A stretch of 64,000 nt of DNA from an uncultured Cryomorphaceae bacterium (GCA_902614915.1 CACMMX010000002.1:1-64000), one strand, 5' to 3'; counted from the stretch's first letter, positions 28,672-38,126 are shown. Notes: generated by a model not told the origin, from the letters alone. Numbers and translations are program-made.

Positions 28672-29718
28672 TCAAAAGCAGACTTTGTCGCCGTCAACAC
28701 ATTCGCAAGAGTCGATCCCTTGAAAATCTATCCAGCCCATATCACAGGTCAATACTCCCTTCCACAAGCTGTCCATAGCTGAAGTGCTTAATTTGACATC
28801 CTTTTTAACACCTTTCACACGAGAAGAAAATAGCCCCAGACAATCCTCTCCATTATCTGGATTGTAAACATTCGTGAACAGTGGTTTTTCCTGGACTATC
28901 CCTTGTGAAGGTTGATTCACATTTATAAAGGTAGCATAATCATCCGCAGCCGCCCATAACTCCACATCAATACTGCGAAATACCCGGACATATTCTGAAG
29001 ATAAACCAATATTGTTCCTTAAATACCTAAAGTAAGTACTATACGTTACTTCAGAAACAAAATTTTCGCTTCCGTCTAATCTATACCCTGTTCGTACTGG
29101 AAAGGCATAAGTTAATATCTTGATAACACTATCGCTAGGATTATTTCTTGGGGCTTCTTTGTATTTGAAGTGTAAATATCCTTGATAAAGACGAGCATTC
29201 TTCGCGCCATTCCATTTAAATTCAGCGCTATTCAAACCAAATGTAATTTTCTGATTATTTCTAGGTTTGGTTATTTCTACATTTCCAACTATTGGAGTAA
29301 TAGCTTCAAAATTATTATTACCAGGAATGAACCCTTTTAAACGGTAATCATACTGAGGGTCAATTGGTGCATTTGTCCAGTATAATCTATAATTATCCGT
29401 AGTGAAAATTCCAGGATCAAGAATATTGGTGTCTTTCCGAAAAAGCTCATAGGTATTGACGATTCCACCGCCATTATTTAATTGGGTTAAATACAAGGCG
29501 GCGGTATCAAAATATAGACTGTCGCTGTAAACTGCACCTGCTAATAATCCGTCTTCACCAAGATAAGTTCTGTGTAAACGAACCCATTGGGTATCAAGAT
29601 CTTTATCCAAAAGACTATAGACGACATTTTCTACATCATAGTCTGCATTAATTTCTATCGTGTTGTCGCAGGAAATGACAATAATTAACGTAAATAGGGT
29701 CAGAATGCAATTTTTCAT
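28672..29718 (-). CDS. DUF4249 lipoprotein
   Basis: This is an exported lipoprotein. From the ATG at 29718 the N terminus MKNCILTLFTLIIVISC ends in a lipobox with the acylated Cys, then DNTIEINADY. The body has the DUF4249 pattern (VVYSLLDKDLDTQWVRLHRTYLGEDG, NYRLYWTNAPIDPQYDYRL, and a Cys-containing tail CECVDGDKVC). DUF4249 genes in Bacteroidota often accompany TonB-dependent receptors. None is adjacent here, so this copy is an orphan and its role is unknown. A perfect -7 box (TACTTTTG) ends 6 nt before this ATG, which argues against the TTG start in the track. Confidence 0.85.
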   Translation of the reverse strand: MKNCILTLFTLIIVISCDNTIEINADYDVENVVYSLLDKDLDTQWVRLHRTYLGEDGLLAGAVYSDSLYFDTAALYLTQLNNGGGIVNTYELFRKDTNILDPGIFTTDNYRLYWTNAPIDPQYDYRLKGFIPGNNNFEAITPIVGNVEITKPRNNQKITFGLNSAEFKWNGAKNARLYQGYLHFKYKEAPRNNPSDSVIKILTYAFPVRTGYRLDGSENFVSEVTYSTYFRYLRNNIGLSSEYVRVFRSIDVELWAAADDYATFINVNQPSQGIVQEKPLFTNVYNPDNGEDCLGLFSSRVKGVKKDVKLSTSAMDSLWKGVLTCDMGWIDFQGIDSCECVDGDKVCF

Positions 29719-29724
29719 ATGTGA

Positions 29725-29732
29725 CAAAAGTA
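29725..29732 (-). promoter_or_regulatory. -7 box of the DUF4249 gene, predicting a leaderless mRNA
   Basis: On the minus strand TACTTTTG (exact TAnnTTTG) is followed by TCACAT and then the ATG at 29718, a 6-nt spacing. Confidence 0.55.
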
Positions 29733-29789
29733 CAACCTATGCTTTGAGTTCTTTTCTTTGTAACACATAAAAATGTAAATAGTGCTACC

Positions 29790-30614
29790 ATGAGCCTTGC
29801 AAAAAAAGAATTTAAAAAGGTGACTACCCATAGTCTGCAGCAAATGAAAGACCAAGGGGAAAAAATATCCATGTTAACGGCCTACGACTACACTATGGCC
29901 AAAATGGTTGATGCCGCTGGAGTTGACTGTATTCTCGTTGGGGATAGTGCTTCGAACGTTATGGCCGGCCACGAAACTACCCTTCCCATCACTTTAGATC
30001 AAATGATTTATCATGCCTCAAGTGTCATTCGTGCTGTAGACAGAGCCTTAGTAGTGGTAGATTTACCTTTTGGTTCTTATCAAGGTAATTCAAAAGAAGC
30101 CTTGACCTCAGCAATTCGGGTCATGAAAGAATCTGGAGGTCACGCAGTTAAATTAGAAGGTGGTATAGAAATCATCGAGGGTATTGAGCGCATACTTACT
30201 GCTGGTATACCAGTGATGGGGCACCTCGGTTTAACCCCTCAATCCATTTATAAATTTGGAACTTATTCCGTCCGAGCAAAGGAAGAAGCCGAAGCTACCA
30301 AACTTAAAGAGGATGCTCTTGCGTTGCAAGAAGCTGGTTGCTTTGGTATTGTGTTGGAAAAAGTCCCTGCGCCTCTTGCAAAAGAGGTAGCAAAAATTCT
30401 ATCCATACCCGTCATTGGAATTGGTGCAGGAGCTGAAGTAGACGGTCAAGTACTCGTTTTTCACGATTTGGTTGGTATGACTCATCAATTCAATCCAAGA
30501 TTCCTTCGCCGCTATTTGAATCTTTATGATGAAATTACTACTGCAATAGAGAGTTACGTCAAAGACGTTAAGGATATCGACTTTCCTAATGAAAGCGAGA
30601 GCTACACTAGCTAA
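29790..30614 (+). CDS. panB: 3-methyl-2-oxobutanoate hydroxymethyltransferase
   Basis: PanB transfers a hydroxymethyl group from methylene-tetrahydrofolate to 3-methyl-2-oxobutanoate to give ketopantoate, the first step to pantothenate and CoA. Clear blocks are [66 protein letters not shown] and [19 protein letters not shown]. At 274 aa it is normal. It lies 3 nt upstream of the pseudouridine synthase gene and shares an intergenic region with the divergent DUF4249 gene. panC and panD are not in the window. Confidence 0.96.
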   Translation: MSLAKKEFKKVTTHSLQQMKDQGEKISMLTAYDYTMAKMVDAAGVDCILVGDSASNVMAGHETTLPITLDQMIYHASSVIRAVDRALVVVDLPFGSYQGNSKEALTSAIRVMKESGGHAVKLEGGIEIIEGIERILTAGIPVMGHLGLTPQSIYKFGTYSVRAKEEAEATKLKEDALALQEAGCFGIVLEKVPAPLAKEVAKILSIPVIGIGAGAEVDGQVLVFHDLVGMTHQFNPRFLRRYLNLYDEITTAIESYVKDVKDIDFPNESESYTS

Positions 30615-30617
30615 AAT

Positions 30618-31286
30618 TTGACTATTAATTTAAATATTATTTACGAAGACAATCACCTTATTGCGGTTAACAAGCGTGCAGGTGACCTAGTCCAACGAGA
30701 CAATACAGGTGATTTAACTCTACCCGATTACATCAAAGACTATCTGAAAAACAGGTACCGTAAGCCTGGAAATGTCTTTTGTGGCGTTATTCACAGACTA
30801 GATCGACCAACCACAGGGGTCGTACTATTTGCTCGTACATCCAAAGGATTAGAGCGCATGAATAAGGCATTCAAAGAGCGTCAAATCAAAAAAACGTATT
30901 GGGCGCTTGTAGAAGGTCGCCTAGAAGGTAAAGATTCGTTAAGACACTATCTTAGGAAGAATAGTAAAAACAATAAATCAACCGTCTTCAAAAAAGCAGA
31001 AGTCGGTACTAAAGAGGCACGATTGAGCTACCAAGTAATTAAAACTGGGAATAATTATTCATTGCTAGAAGTTGAACTGGATACCGGAAGACATCATCAA
31101 ATTAGGGCACAATTTGCCGCCATAGGACATGCTATCAAGGGTGATGTGAAATATGGTGCTAGAAGAGCAGAACGGGACAAGGGTATTTGTTTACACGCAA
31201 AAACGCTTGTTTTTATACATCCTGTAAATGGAGAAAAAATAGAAATTGACGCTAGCTCCCCCAAAAGTTTCAAGCCATTTACCTAA
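30618..31286 (+). CDS. RluA-family RNA pseudouridine synthase
   Basis: The enzyme isomerises uridine to pseudouridine in rRNA or tRNA. The catalytic motif is HRLDRPTTGVVLFARTSKG (catalytic Asp in HRLD), preceded by LIAVNKRAGDLVQ and followed by LDTGRHHQIRAQFA and HPVNGEKIEI. At 222 aa it lacks an N-terminal S4 domain, like RluA/RluC-short or TruC-type members, so the target base cannot be assigned. The start is a TTG at 30618, 3 nt after panB; no ATG is available nearby. The TAA stop overlaps the priA stop on the other strand (CTAA). Confidence 0.88.
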   Translation: MTINLNIIYEDNHLIAVNKRAGDLVQRDNTGDLTLPDYIKDYLKNRYRKPGNVFCGVIHRLDRPTTGVVLFARTSKGLERMNKAFKERQIKKTYWALVEGRLEGKDSLRHYLRKNSKNNKSTVFKKAEVGTKEARLSYQVIKTGNNYSLLEVELDTGRHHQIRAQFAAIGHAIKGDVKYGARRAERDKGICLHAKTLVFIHPVNGEKIEIDASSPKSFKPFT

Positions 31287-33712
31287 GCATTGGGATCTAC
31301 ATCATAAATCACCTTGACGCGATGAAACTCAGGACTCATTAAAACTTCCTGGTGGGCTTTTGTAATACGATCACGAACCTTTATTCCAACGCTATTTTTG
31401 TCCACCTTGATAATAATTTGCATTTGGTACAAATTCTTCAATCTGGCAATAGGAGCATATTCCGGACCTAGAAACCGGTCTCCAATTTTACCTCTTAAGG
31501 AACGTGCGAATTCTGAAGCAGCACGCTCAAGCAACCTGTGATCTTTGTGTTTCATGGTGATGGTAATGAGCCGGAGATAAGGAGGATATCCATACTCCTT
31601 CCTTACAAACAGCTCTCTTTGTAGCATCCCTTCGTAATCATGATTTATGGCCATCTGAATGATGGCGTGTCTAGGCTTCATACTTTGGATAATAATTTTT
31701 CCTTTTGAGGTTCTCCGCCCAGTACGACCGCTTACTTGTTCAATTAATTGAAAGGCTCTTTCATTTGCCCTAAAGTCCGGATAACTCAACAAATTATCTG
31801 CAGACATAATTCCAACAAGCCCTACTCGATCAAAATCTAATCCCTTAGTTACCATTTGTGTACCTACTAAAATATCAACTTCACCTTCTTCAACGCTCCT
31901 TATTAAATCGCCAAAAGCATGCTTTCCTCTAGTGGTATCTAAATCCATTCGTTTGACTCTTGCTTTTGGAAAGAGCTCAGATGCTTCTTCTGCAATTTGC
32001 TCTGTACCAAAACCCCTATGTAATACGCTATTACCGCCGCAAGAAGAACATTTCATCACAGGCGGTACTTGATACCCACAATAGTGACACTTTAATTGAT
32101 TTGACGCTTTATGATATGTCAATGAAATATCACACCTTGTGCATTCCTCAACATGGCCGCAAGTTTGACATTGTTGAAACGTACTAAACCCTCGCCTATT
32201 TTGAAAAAGAATAATGCTCTCCCCTTTTTGCAGCGTTTGGCGCATTGCATCTACGAGCTCAATAGAGAAATTTCCCTTGACCTCATGTCGCTCCTTGGCG
32301 CCCGCCATATCTACTACTTCAAGGTCCGGAAGCGGGGCAGTATGAAAACGATCAAACAACTGCACCAGAGAATAGCGTCCAGATTTTGCATTGTACATAC
32401 TGTCTAAGGATGGTGTGGCAGAACCCAAGAGTATGGAACATCCGCGCTGTTGAGCCATCCATACTGCAGTATCTCTAGCTTGGTACCTTGGAGAAGGTTC
32501 AAATTGTTTAAAACTACCTTCATGCTCTTCGTCCACAATGATTAGGCCAAGGTCTGGCATAGGCATAAATACAGCAGATCGTGCCCCAAGTATTAATAAA
32601 GGCTCCTGATTCTCAAGAGATTCTCGCCATGCGGCTAATCTTTCTGCAGGAGTGAATCTACTATGAGTGACTGCAACGGTAAAATGCACCCTCAACCGAT
32701 TAATAAGTTGAGTGGTCAGGGCAATCTCTGGCAGCAGATAAAGAGCACGCTTATGTGTTTTTAATGCATTTTTTATGAGCTCTATGTAAATCTCTGTTTT
32801 ACCCGAAGCGGTCACACCGTGGAGTAAAGTAGGCTTGCCCTCTTTGAAGCCTTGTTTTATACGCTCGAATGCCTGGGTTTGGTGGGCGCTAAGCGATATT
32901 ATGGAATCTGGTGCCGATGCCGCCGTTGTCCCATCGACTTCCTCAATTTCTTGAATCAAGGCCTTCTTTTTTAGAGCGATAATCGGTGGACTTTGAATTT
33001 TATTTTTTTTTCGAAACGTACTTGAATCTATCCACTTATTTTCGCTTCCACAGGCAGTAACTAAACTCAAGAGGGCCTCCGTTTGCTTCTCGCTTCTTGC
33101 AGTTGCAGAAAATGCATCGTCCAATCGACTTAGAACTTCAGGTGAAATTCTGAGTAGTTTACGTCTCTTGGCACGAGCAACCTTCTTTAACTCCTCTTCT
33201 AAAATTGCCCAACCTTGTTCTAAAGCTCTTTGAACCAAAGGCATAGGATTTTTGATTTGAGTAATTGCCCTTACCTCATCTAGAGTAAGCTTTTCGTTGG
33301 ACTTTAATCCCTCATAAAGTAAGGATAAGGAATCCGATAATTCCGATTCGTTGGGAATCACACTAGGATCCATCACCAAAATACTCTGAGAGCTCAGTTT
33401 CAAACCTGGCGGTAAAGCGGCATTCATCACATCTCCGATTGGCGCCAAATAATAACTGGCCATCCACTTCCATTGCAAAAGTTGATGTTCTAGGACTACT
33501 GGATGCTCATCCAATACACTAATAAGAAATTTTAGTGAGAGATCTTCTTCTATCTCCAAGATGCGCACAATAAGTGCAGCATATTCTTTCCGCTTTCCAA
33601 ATTGCACCAAGACGCGCATCCCAGAAACCAATTGACCATTGTATTGACTAGGCACAGCATAATGGAAAGTTTTGTCTAAGGGTAAGGGAAGAATGACCTC
33701 TACTACGAGCAT
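31283..33712 (-). CDS. priA: Primosomal protein N' (replication restart helicase)
   Basis: PriA is a 3'-5' helicase that reloads the replisome at stalled forks. The protein (809 aa) has an N-terminal DNA-binding domain (VILPLPLDKTFHYAVP). It then has helicase motifs with Walker A GVTASGKTEIY and DEEH box IIVDEEHEGSFKQ, and a zinc-binding insert with eight cysteines (CQTCGHVEECTRCD, CHYCG, CSSCGG). Motifs V-VI follow (VGTQMVTKGLDFDRVGLVG, QVSGRTGR). Its start directly abuts the stop of the unknown gene at 33713, so it is co-transcribed with it. It is convergent with the RluA-family gene with a 4-nt overlap. Confidence 0.96.
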   Translation of the reverse strand: MLVVEVILPLPLDKTFHYAVPSQYNGQLVSGMRVLVQFGKRKEYAALIVRILEIEEDLSLKFLISVLDEHPVVLEHQLLQWKWMASYYLAPIGDVMNAALPPGLKLSSQSILVMDPSVIPNESELSDSLSLLYEGLKSNEKLTLDEVRAITQIKNPMPLVQRALEQGWAILEEELKKVARAKRRKLLRISPEVLSRLDDAFSATARSEKQTEALLSLVTACGSENKWIDSSTFRKKNKIQSPPIIALKKKALIQEIEEVDGTTAASAPDSIISLSAHQTQAFERIKQGFKEGKPTLLHGVTASGKTEIYIELIKNALKTHKRALYLLPEIALTTQLINRLRVHFTVAVTHSRFTPAERLAAWRESLENQEPLLILGARSAVFMPMPDLGLIIVDEEHEGSFKQFEPSPRYQARDTAVWMAQQRGCSILLGSATPSLDSMYNAKSGRYSLVQLFDRFHTAPLPDLEVVDMAGAKERHEVKGNFSIELVDAMRQTLQKGESIILFQNRRGFSTFQQCQTCGHVEECTRCDISLTYHKASNQLKCHYCGYQVPPVMKCSSCGGNSVLHRGFGTEQIAEEASELFPKARVKRMDLDTTRGKHAFGDLIRSVEEGEVDILVGTQMVTKGLDFDRVGLVGIMSADNLLSYPDFRANERAFQLIEQVSGRTGRRTSKGKIIIQSMKPRHAIIQMAINHDYEGMLQRELFVRKEYGYPPYLRLITITMKHKDHRLLERAASEFARSLRGKIGDRFLGPEYAPIARLKNLYQMQIIIKVDKNSVGIKVRDRITKAHQEVLMSPEFHRVKVIYDVDPNA

Positions 33713-34612
33713 TTATTTTTTGGGTGGTTTAGGTAAGTTCTTTTTAACAAATCTAGCTTCACGCTTGGCTAATAGACGCCTCTCATTATCGAAAAAACTA
33801 AGTGTTTTTCGCGCGGAAGATTCTGTTGAAGTTGCAATTGATTTAAATTCAATAAGATCGTATTTCATTTTTGTTAAATCCGCCAATAAATCTGCTGTTG
33901 TTAGCTCCAAAAGCTCAATATAATATTTCTGATAAGCTTCGTATAAATCTGTTTGGCCATTGTAAAACAGTTCATTTCCGTAGTCCCTTATGTGCTTGCT
34001 GAGCGCTTTTATAAGTAATTTTTGTGTGAGATACAATTTGTCTAGATTCGTTGTACCCAACTCACGTTGCACAAAAGAAACCAAACTATCTACCTCTGAT
34101 GCGCCAGACTTCATCTCCTTGGTATAGGCAACCAATTCCATCTGTGCGCTAAATCGCTTTACAATTTGACTTTCTCTAATATTGATATCGTAGAGATCCG
34201 CATACATTTCCATTTCCTTTGAAACTTTTGCAAATAAAATCTCAATCTGACTTACATAGGTATGACCGTATCCGTAGCGCGCACCTCCATTTAACCAATT
34301 GTGGAGATTAGACGAAGTTAATTCAATAATTTCACCAAGGCTTTCAGTTACCACTTGCACAAGTTGCTGTTCTTCCGGTTTATCAAGGCGAGAAAATGAA
34401 CGATTCGACTTTCTCCAAATATTAAATTGTTCTTCAATTAATGGCGTGATTTTCTTTTCCTTTTCATAAGTCATCACACCGTCAATGATGTCCGAAGTTA
34501 TAGACATGGTTTTTTCTACTTCACGGGAAACTCTTCTGAGATTACTGCTCGTGCCTTGTGCAATTCCAAAAGTGAATGAGAGCACAGCGAATGCAGTTAA
34601 TAGTTTTTTCAT
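33713..34612 (-). CDS. Exported helical protein of unknown function
   Basis: I do not recognise this 299-aa protein. It has a signal peptide (MKKLLTAFAVLSFTFGIAQG) and otherwise looks almost entirely alpha-helical. Long amphipathic stretches (IEILFAKVSKEMEMYADLYD, FSAQMELVAYTKEMKSGASE) end in a very basic tail (KKNLPKPPKK). No cysteine pair or enzyme motif is visible. It lies 17 nt after the THUMP methyltransferase gene and touches priA with no gap, which implies one transcript of three genes. A periplasmic protein between two nucleic-acid enzymes is unexpected. Confidence 0.75.
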   Translation of the reverse strand: MKKLLTAFAVLSFTFGIAQGTSSNLRRVSREVEKTMSITSDIIDGVMTYEKEKKITPLIEEQFNIWRKSNRSFSRLDKPEEQQLVQVVTESLGEIIELTSSNLHNWLNGGARYGYGHTYVSQIEILFAKVSKEMEMYADLYDINIRESQIVKRFSAQMELVAYTKEMKSGASEVDSLVSFVQRELGTTNLDKLYLTQKLLIKALSKHIRDYGNELFYNGQTDLYEAYQKYYIELLELTTADLLADLTKMKYDLIEFKSIATSTESSARKTLSFFDNERRLLAKREARFVKKNLPKPPKK

Positions 34613-34629
34613 TGGTTCATCATTTTATC

Positions 34630-35784
34630 TCAATTTATGTATCTTTTTGTGCCAGCATACATATCAAACTGAAGCAATTTACATTCCAATTTACCATTAT
34701 ATAGATTCCATTTCCGTGATGGGCGCAATCCAATGCTTTTAATTGCCTCCATATCCGACGTGATCCACATCACGGTCCAGCCGACATATTTTTGCTTTAA
34801 TACGTTACCCATATCACGATAAAACTGATGCGTTTTGGCCGCGATTCGAACATTGTAAGGGGGATTTACAAGCAATAAACCTTTCTCACCAGGTGCGTCA
34901 GATTCGAAAAAATCTGCTCGTTTCAACCGAATAATGTCATCAAACATAGAGCGCTGAATATTATTCGCGGCCACATCCAATGCATAGGTATCTATATCAC
35001 GACCAAAAAACTTACCCTCATATTCCTTGGCACGACCAAGAAATCCGCTTTTTATCTTTTCAAATAAGTCGTGATCATATCCCTTCCAAAAACTGAATCC
35101 AAAATCTCTTCTGTAGATGTTTGGAGGCATATTATGCGCTATCAATGCCGCTTCAACTAAAAAAGTTCCAGAACCGCACATGGGGTCCAAAACCGGCATA
35201 CCCCCATTCCATTTACTGTGCATAATAATACCGGCTGCGAGAACTTCATTCAGCGGCGCATACGCTGATTCCAGCCTGTAGCCGCGTTTATGCAACGAGT
35301 TGCCTGAAGTATCTAGGTACACCCGAACCGTATTTTGATAAATATGAATATGAACAGGAATTTCGGGATTGTTTCGCTCCACCGTAGGACGCTCACCGAG
35401 CTTATCTCGGAATCGATCGACTATAGCATCCTTAGCTTTTAAACCACTAAAGCTACTGTGATTTAGCAATTCATTACGGCCTACTACATTCACTGCAAAG
35501 GTAGTTTGAACTTCAAAATGTTCTTCCCAAGCAATGGCAAGCAGTTCGTCATAATAATGCTCCACATTCTCCATTTCAAATTTTGCTAACGGCAGTAGTA
35601 CCCGTAACCCTGTTCTTAAACCAAGATTAATTTTATAGACAAAACCAAGGTCTCCAATTACAGAAACAGCTCTATTTAGCTTTTTAATTTCACGCCCACC
35701 AAGAGCTAGTAATTCCTTACTCAAAATCTCTTCTAATCCGAAGAGCGTTTTTACTACCAATCGGTAATCTTTATTTTCCGGCAC
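34630..35784 (-). CDS. THUMP-domain class I RNA methyltransferase (RlmL N-terminal/TrmN-like)
   Basis: This SAM-dependent methyltransferase probably forms m2G on rRNA or tRNA. The N-terminal ferredoxin-like/THUMP region (VKTLFGLEEILSKELLALGG; ~1-165) binds RNA. The Rossmann part has DPMCGSGTFLVEAALIAHNMPPN and the catalytic motif LLVNPPYNVRI (N-P-P-Y, for base-amine methylation). At 384 aa it matches the RlmL N-terminal half or the family annotated as putative RNA methyltransferase UPF0020. The start codon is GTG at 35784 (no ATG nearby), supported by a perfect -7 box 20 nt upstream. It leads the operon with the unknown exported gene and priA. Confidence 0.85.
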   Translation of the reverse strand: MPENKDYRLVVKTLFGLEEILSKELLALGGREIKKLNRAVSVIGDLGFVYKINLGLRTGLRVLLPLAKFEMENVEHYYDELLAIAWEEHFEVQTTFAVNVVGRNELLNHSSFSGLKAKDAIVDRFRDKLGERPTVERNNPEIPVHIHIYQNTVRVYLDTSGNSLHKRGYRLESAYAPLNEVLAAGIIMHSKWNGGMPVLDPMCGSGTFLVEAALIAHNMPPNIYRRDFGFSFWKGYDHDLFEKIKSGFLGRAKEYEGKFFGRDIDTYALDVAANNIQRSMFDDIIRLKRADFFESDAPGEKGLLLVNPPYNVRIAAKTHQFYRDMGNVLKQKYVGWTVMWITSDMEAIKSIGLRPSRKWNLYNGKLECKLLQFDMYAGTKRYIN

Positions 35785-35804
35785 CCTTTTGCGTTTTAAT
35801 GCTA

Positions 35805-35812
35805 CAAATGTA
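35805..35812 (-). promoter_or_regulatory. -7 box of the THUMP methyltransferase operon
   Basis: On the minus strand TACATTTG (exact TAnnTTTG) lies 20 nt before the GTG at 35784. It is only 3 bp from the opposing box for the TSUP gene, so RNA polymerase could not occupy both at once. Confidence 0.5.
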
Positions 35813-35815
35813 AGC

Positions 35816-35823
35816 TAACTTTA
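35816..35823 (+). promoter_or_regulatory. Candidate -7 box of the TSUP gene
   Basis: TAACTTTA (one mismatch to TAnnTTTG) ends 5 nt before the ATG at 35829, consistent with a leaderless transcript. Confidence 0.4.
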
Positions 35824-35828
35824 TACCC

Positions 35829-36611
35829 ATGATAGAATGGTACGAATTAATTGTGTTGGTCTTTGGTGGTTTTTTAGCTGGTTTGATTAACGTTGTTGCT
35901 GGTAACGGTTCCGCAATCACTCTACCTCTTTTAATGTGGCTGGGCTTGGATGCCAATACTGCAAATGCAACAAACCGCGTTGGCGGCATATTTCAAACTA
36001 CTAGTGCTATCATTGCATTAAATAAAACGAAACGGGTTAAGTACATGATCCGTCAGAGCTATTTTATCGTACCCCCAATACTAATAGGTGCCATCATAGG
36101 AGCCAATTTAGCCGTTGATATTCCAGAAAGTATTTTAAGTGTTTGCATTGGAACTGTAATGATTGGTTTGCTCATTACTATACTTTCCAATCCAAAAAAA
36201 TGGTTGATACCAACATACAGAGCTAACAAAAAGAAAACACCCAAAATTTGGATCGCTTACTTTGGTTTAGGCTTATACGGAGGATTTATTCAAATGGGAT
36301 TTGGTATTTTTTTCCTATCAATCAGTGTTCTCATGGCGAAATATGCACTTAAAGACGGAAACATCATGAAGCTTTTCACAGCGTTCCTTATGACCATTCC
36401 TTCCTTTATTATTTTCGCTCTTAGCGATTCTATTGATTGGGTTTACGGATTAACGTTAGCGATAGGGACTGCATCAGGAGCCCGATTTGGAGCAAAAAAA
36501 GTGGTCCACCATCCAAAAGCCAGTGCCATTACTAGAAAAGTATTAATTGCCGTAATTTTGGTGGCAATCATTAAAATGTATCAACCCCTAGTGCTTGAAT
36601 TAACACGCTGA
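35829..36611 (+). CDS. TSUP (TauE/SafE) family membrane transporter
   Basis: This 260-aa protein has about eight hydrophobic helices and the TSUP repeat motif, seen as FGGFLAGLINVVAGNGSAITLPLLMWLG in the first half and AYFGLGLYGGFIQMGFGIFFL in the second. Family members move sulfite, sulfoacetate or other organic anions; the substrate here is not known. The stop overlaps the next start (TGATG), so it forms an operon with the methyltransferase and ZIP genes. Confidence 0.85.
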   Translation: MIEWYELIVLVFGGFLAGLINVVAGNGSAITLPLLMWLGLDANTANATNRVGGIFQTTSAIIALNKTKRVKYMIRQSYFIVPPILIGAIIGANLAVDIPESILSVCIGTVMIGLLITILSNPKKWLIPTYRANKKKTPKIWIAYFGLGLYGGFIQMGFGIFFLSISVLMAKYALKDGNIMKLFTAFLMTIPSFIIFALSDSIDWVYGLTLAIGTASGARFGAKKVVHHPKASAITRKVLIAVILVAIIKMYQPLVLELTR

Positions 36612-37348
36612 TGTCTACTCCCTGGTATGCCGAATGGTTTAATACAACTTTTTATTATGATTTATACCAATATAGAGACGATCGTGAAGCGTCGCGATTT
36701 ATAGAAGAGCTGTGTACTAAACTTAAAATAAAGAATGGCGAGAGCGCGCTAGACATTGCCTGTGGACGCGGACGTCATGCAAAAGTTCTTTCAGAACAAG
36801 GATTAAAAACTTTGGGTATCGATCTGAGCCAAGAAAGCATTGAATTTGCACGTCAATATGAACACAAGGATTTACATTTTGAAGTCGGTAATATGCTAGA
36901 GGAATTGCCTTTTGGCTCATTTGATTGGGTAATGAACCTGTTCACCAGTTTTGGTTATTTTGAAAATGACAACTTACATGAATTGGCTCTAAAAAATATG
37001 GCGAAGACTCTAAAACCAAAAGGCAGATTGGTCATTGATTTTATGAATAGCGGCAAAATCGCCGGGAATCTTATCCCTGAAAATATTGTTCAGACAGATA
37101 TGGCAACGTATGAAATAACCAGAAAGGAGGAAAAAGGATATATTGTTAAAAATATACAAGTCAACCATGGCAATTCAATTTTAAATTTCGAGGAGCGTGT
37201 CAGAGCATTTAGTGTTGATGACTTTAAAAAAATGTTGAATAAAGCAAGATTAGAAGTTGTCGAAATTGCAGGCGATTATGACCTTAGTTTTTACTCTGAA
37301 AAAAACAGTAATCGAATGATAATTATAGCCCAAAAAGAAACGAAATGA
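36611..37348 (+). CDS. Class I SAM-dependent methyltransferase
   Basis: This 245-aa soluble protein has the Rossmann methyltransferase motif I ALDIACGRGRHAKVLSEQG, acidic motif II LGIDLSQESIEFA and motif IV region WVMNLFTSFGYFEND. Related sequences are annotated only as small-molecule methyltransferases of the ubiE/COQ5-like group. The substrate is unknown. The gene overlaps both neighbours by a few bases (TGATG with TSUP, ATGA with ZIP), so all three are translated together. It may modify something linked to metal or anion transport, but this is speculation. Confidence 0.82.
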   Translation: MSTPWYAEWFNTTFYYDLYQYRDDREASRFIEELCTKLKIKNGESALDIACGRGRHAKVLSEQGLKTLGIDLSQESIEFARQYEHKDLHFEVGNMLEELPFGSFDWVMNLFTSFGYFENDNLHELALKNMAKTLKPKGRLVIDFMNSGKIAGNLIPENIVQTDMATYEITRKEEKGYIVKNIQVNHGNSILNFEERVRAFSVDDFKKMLNKARLEVVEIAGDYDLSFYSEKNSNRMIIIAQKETK

Positions 37349-38034
37349 TTTCGTTGGTACTTTTTATGGCTGTACTCCTGGGAGGATTAGCTTCATTCAT
37401 TATTCAAACGCAAAGTTCTTTATATAAACTAAGTCTCGCGTTTTCAGGCGCATTCCTATTTGGGACTATATTAACTCATCTTTTGCCCGAGGTTTTTACT
37501 AATCCATACGGTAGCTATTGGGTACTTTTGGGTTTTGGTATTCAATTAGTTCTTGACTTCATTAGCAAGGGCCTTGAACACGGCCATTTACACATCCAAA
37601 GAAATAAAATCCCATTACTCCCGCTGGTGGGTTTATTTATTCACGCTTTTATAGAGGGAATGTCGCTTGGACTAGACGGGGAATATCATAAGTACGATAA
37701 ACATCATGGTGACGGCCTATTTTGGTCTATTGCCATACATAAATTACCAATAGCACTTCTTGTTGCAACAGCCTTAAGGTCAGCAAGGCTATCAAGTTGG
37801 AAGGTAATAAGTGGAATTTTAATATTTGCAATATGCTCTCCATTGGGAAATACCTATGCAATTAATACTAATTTTAATCATAGCTTTTTTTTACCGCTTC
37901 TCGGAATTGCTGCAGGATTATTACTTCATGTGAGTACCACTATTCTTTTTGAAAGTGCCTCTAATCATCAATTTAATGCTGTTAAGATGGTAGTAATAGC
38001 CGTAGGCATTTCATTAAGCCTCTTCTTTTCTTAA
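37345..38034 (+). CDS. ZIP-family divalent metal transporter
   Basis: This 229-aa membrane protein has about eight helices. The ZIP signature lies in helices 4-5: GLFIHAFIEGMSLG and SIAIHKLPIALLVATAL, with the metal-site His and Glu residues, and a His-rich loop (YDKHHGD) lies between. A further polar loop GLEHGHLHIQ fits metal binding. It should import zinc or related metals into the cytoplasm. No Fur/Zur-type operator is evident for the operon. About 116 bp separates it from the peroxiredoxin gene. Confidence 0.87.
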   Translation: MISLVLFMAVLLGGLASFIIQTQSSLYKLSLAFSGAFLFGTILTHLLPEVFTNPYGSYWVLLGFGIQLVLDFISKGLEHGHLHIQRNKIPLLPLVGLFIHAFIEGMSLGLDGEYHKYDKHHGDGLFWSIAIHKLPIALLVATALRSARLSSWKVISGILIFAICSPLGNTYAINTNFNHSFFLPLLGIAAGLLLHVSTTILFESASNHQFNAVKMVVIAVGISLSLFFS

Positions 38035-38082
38035 GCCACAAGCCTCATATAGTCTTAAAAAAGGCTTTTGATAGGTAAAACT

Positions 38083-38104
38083 TAACTCAATTTTCACCGA
38101 GTTA
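38083..38104. promoter_or_regulatory. Inverted repeat upstream of the peroxiredoxin gene
   Basis: TAACTC (38083-38088) and GAGTTA (38099-38104) form a 6-bp inverted repeat with a 10-nt spacer, just upstream of a candidate -7 box at 38119. It could be a weak operator or a mRNA hairpin after the ZIP gene. Confidence 0.25.
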
Positions 38105-38118
38105 GTCTATCTCTATCG

Positions 38119-38126
38119 TATTTTTA
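38119..38126 (+). promoter_or_regulatory. Candidate -7 box of the peroxiredoxin gene
   Basis: TATTTTTA (one mismatch to TAnnTTTG) lies 24 nt before the ATG at 38151. No clear -33 TTG. Confidence 0.35.
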
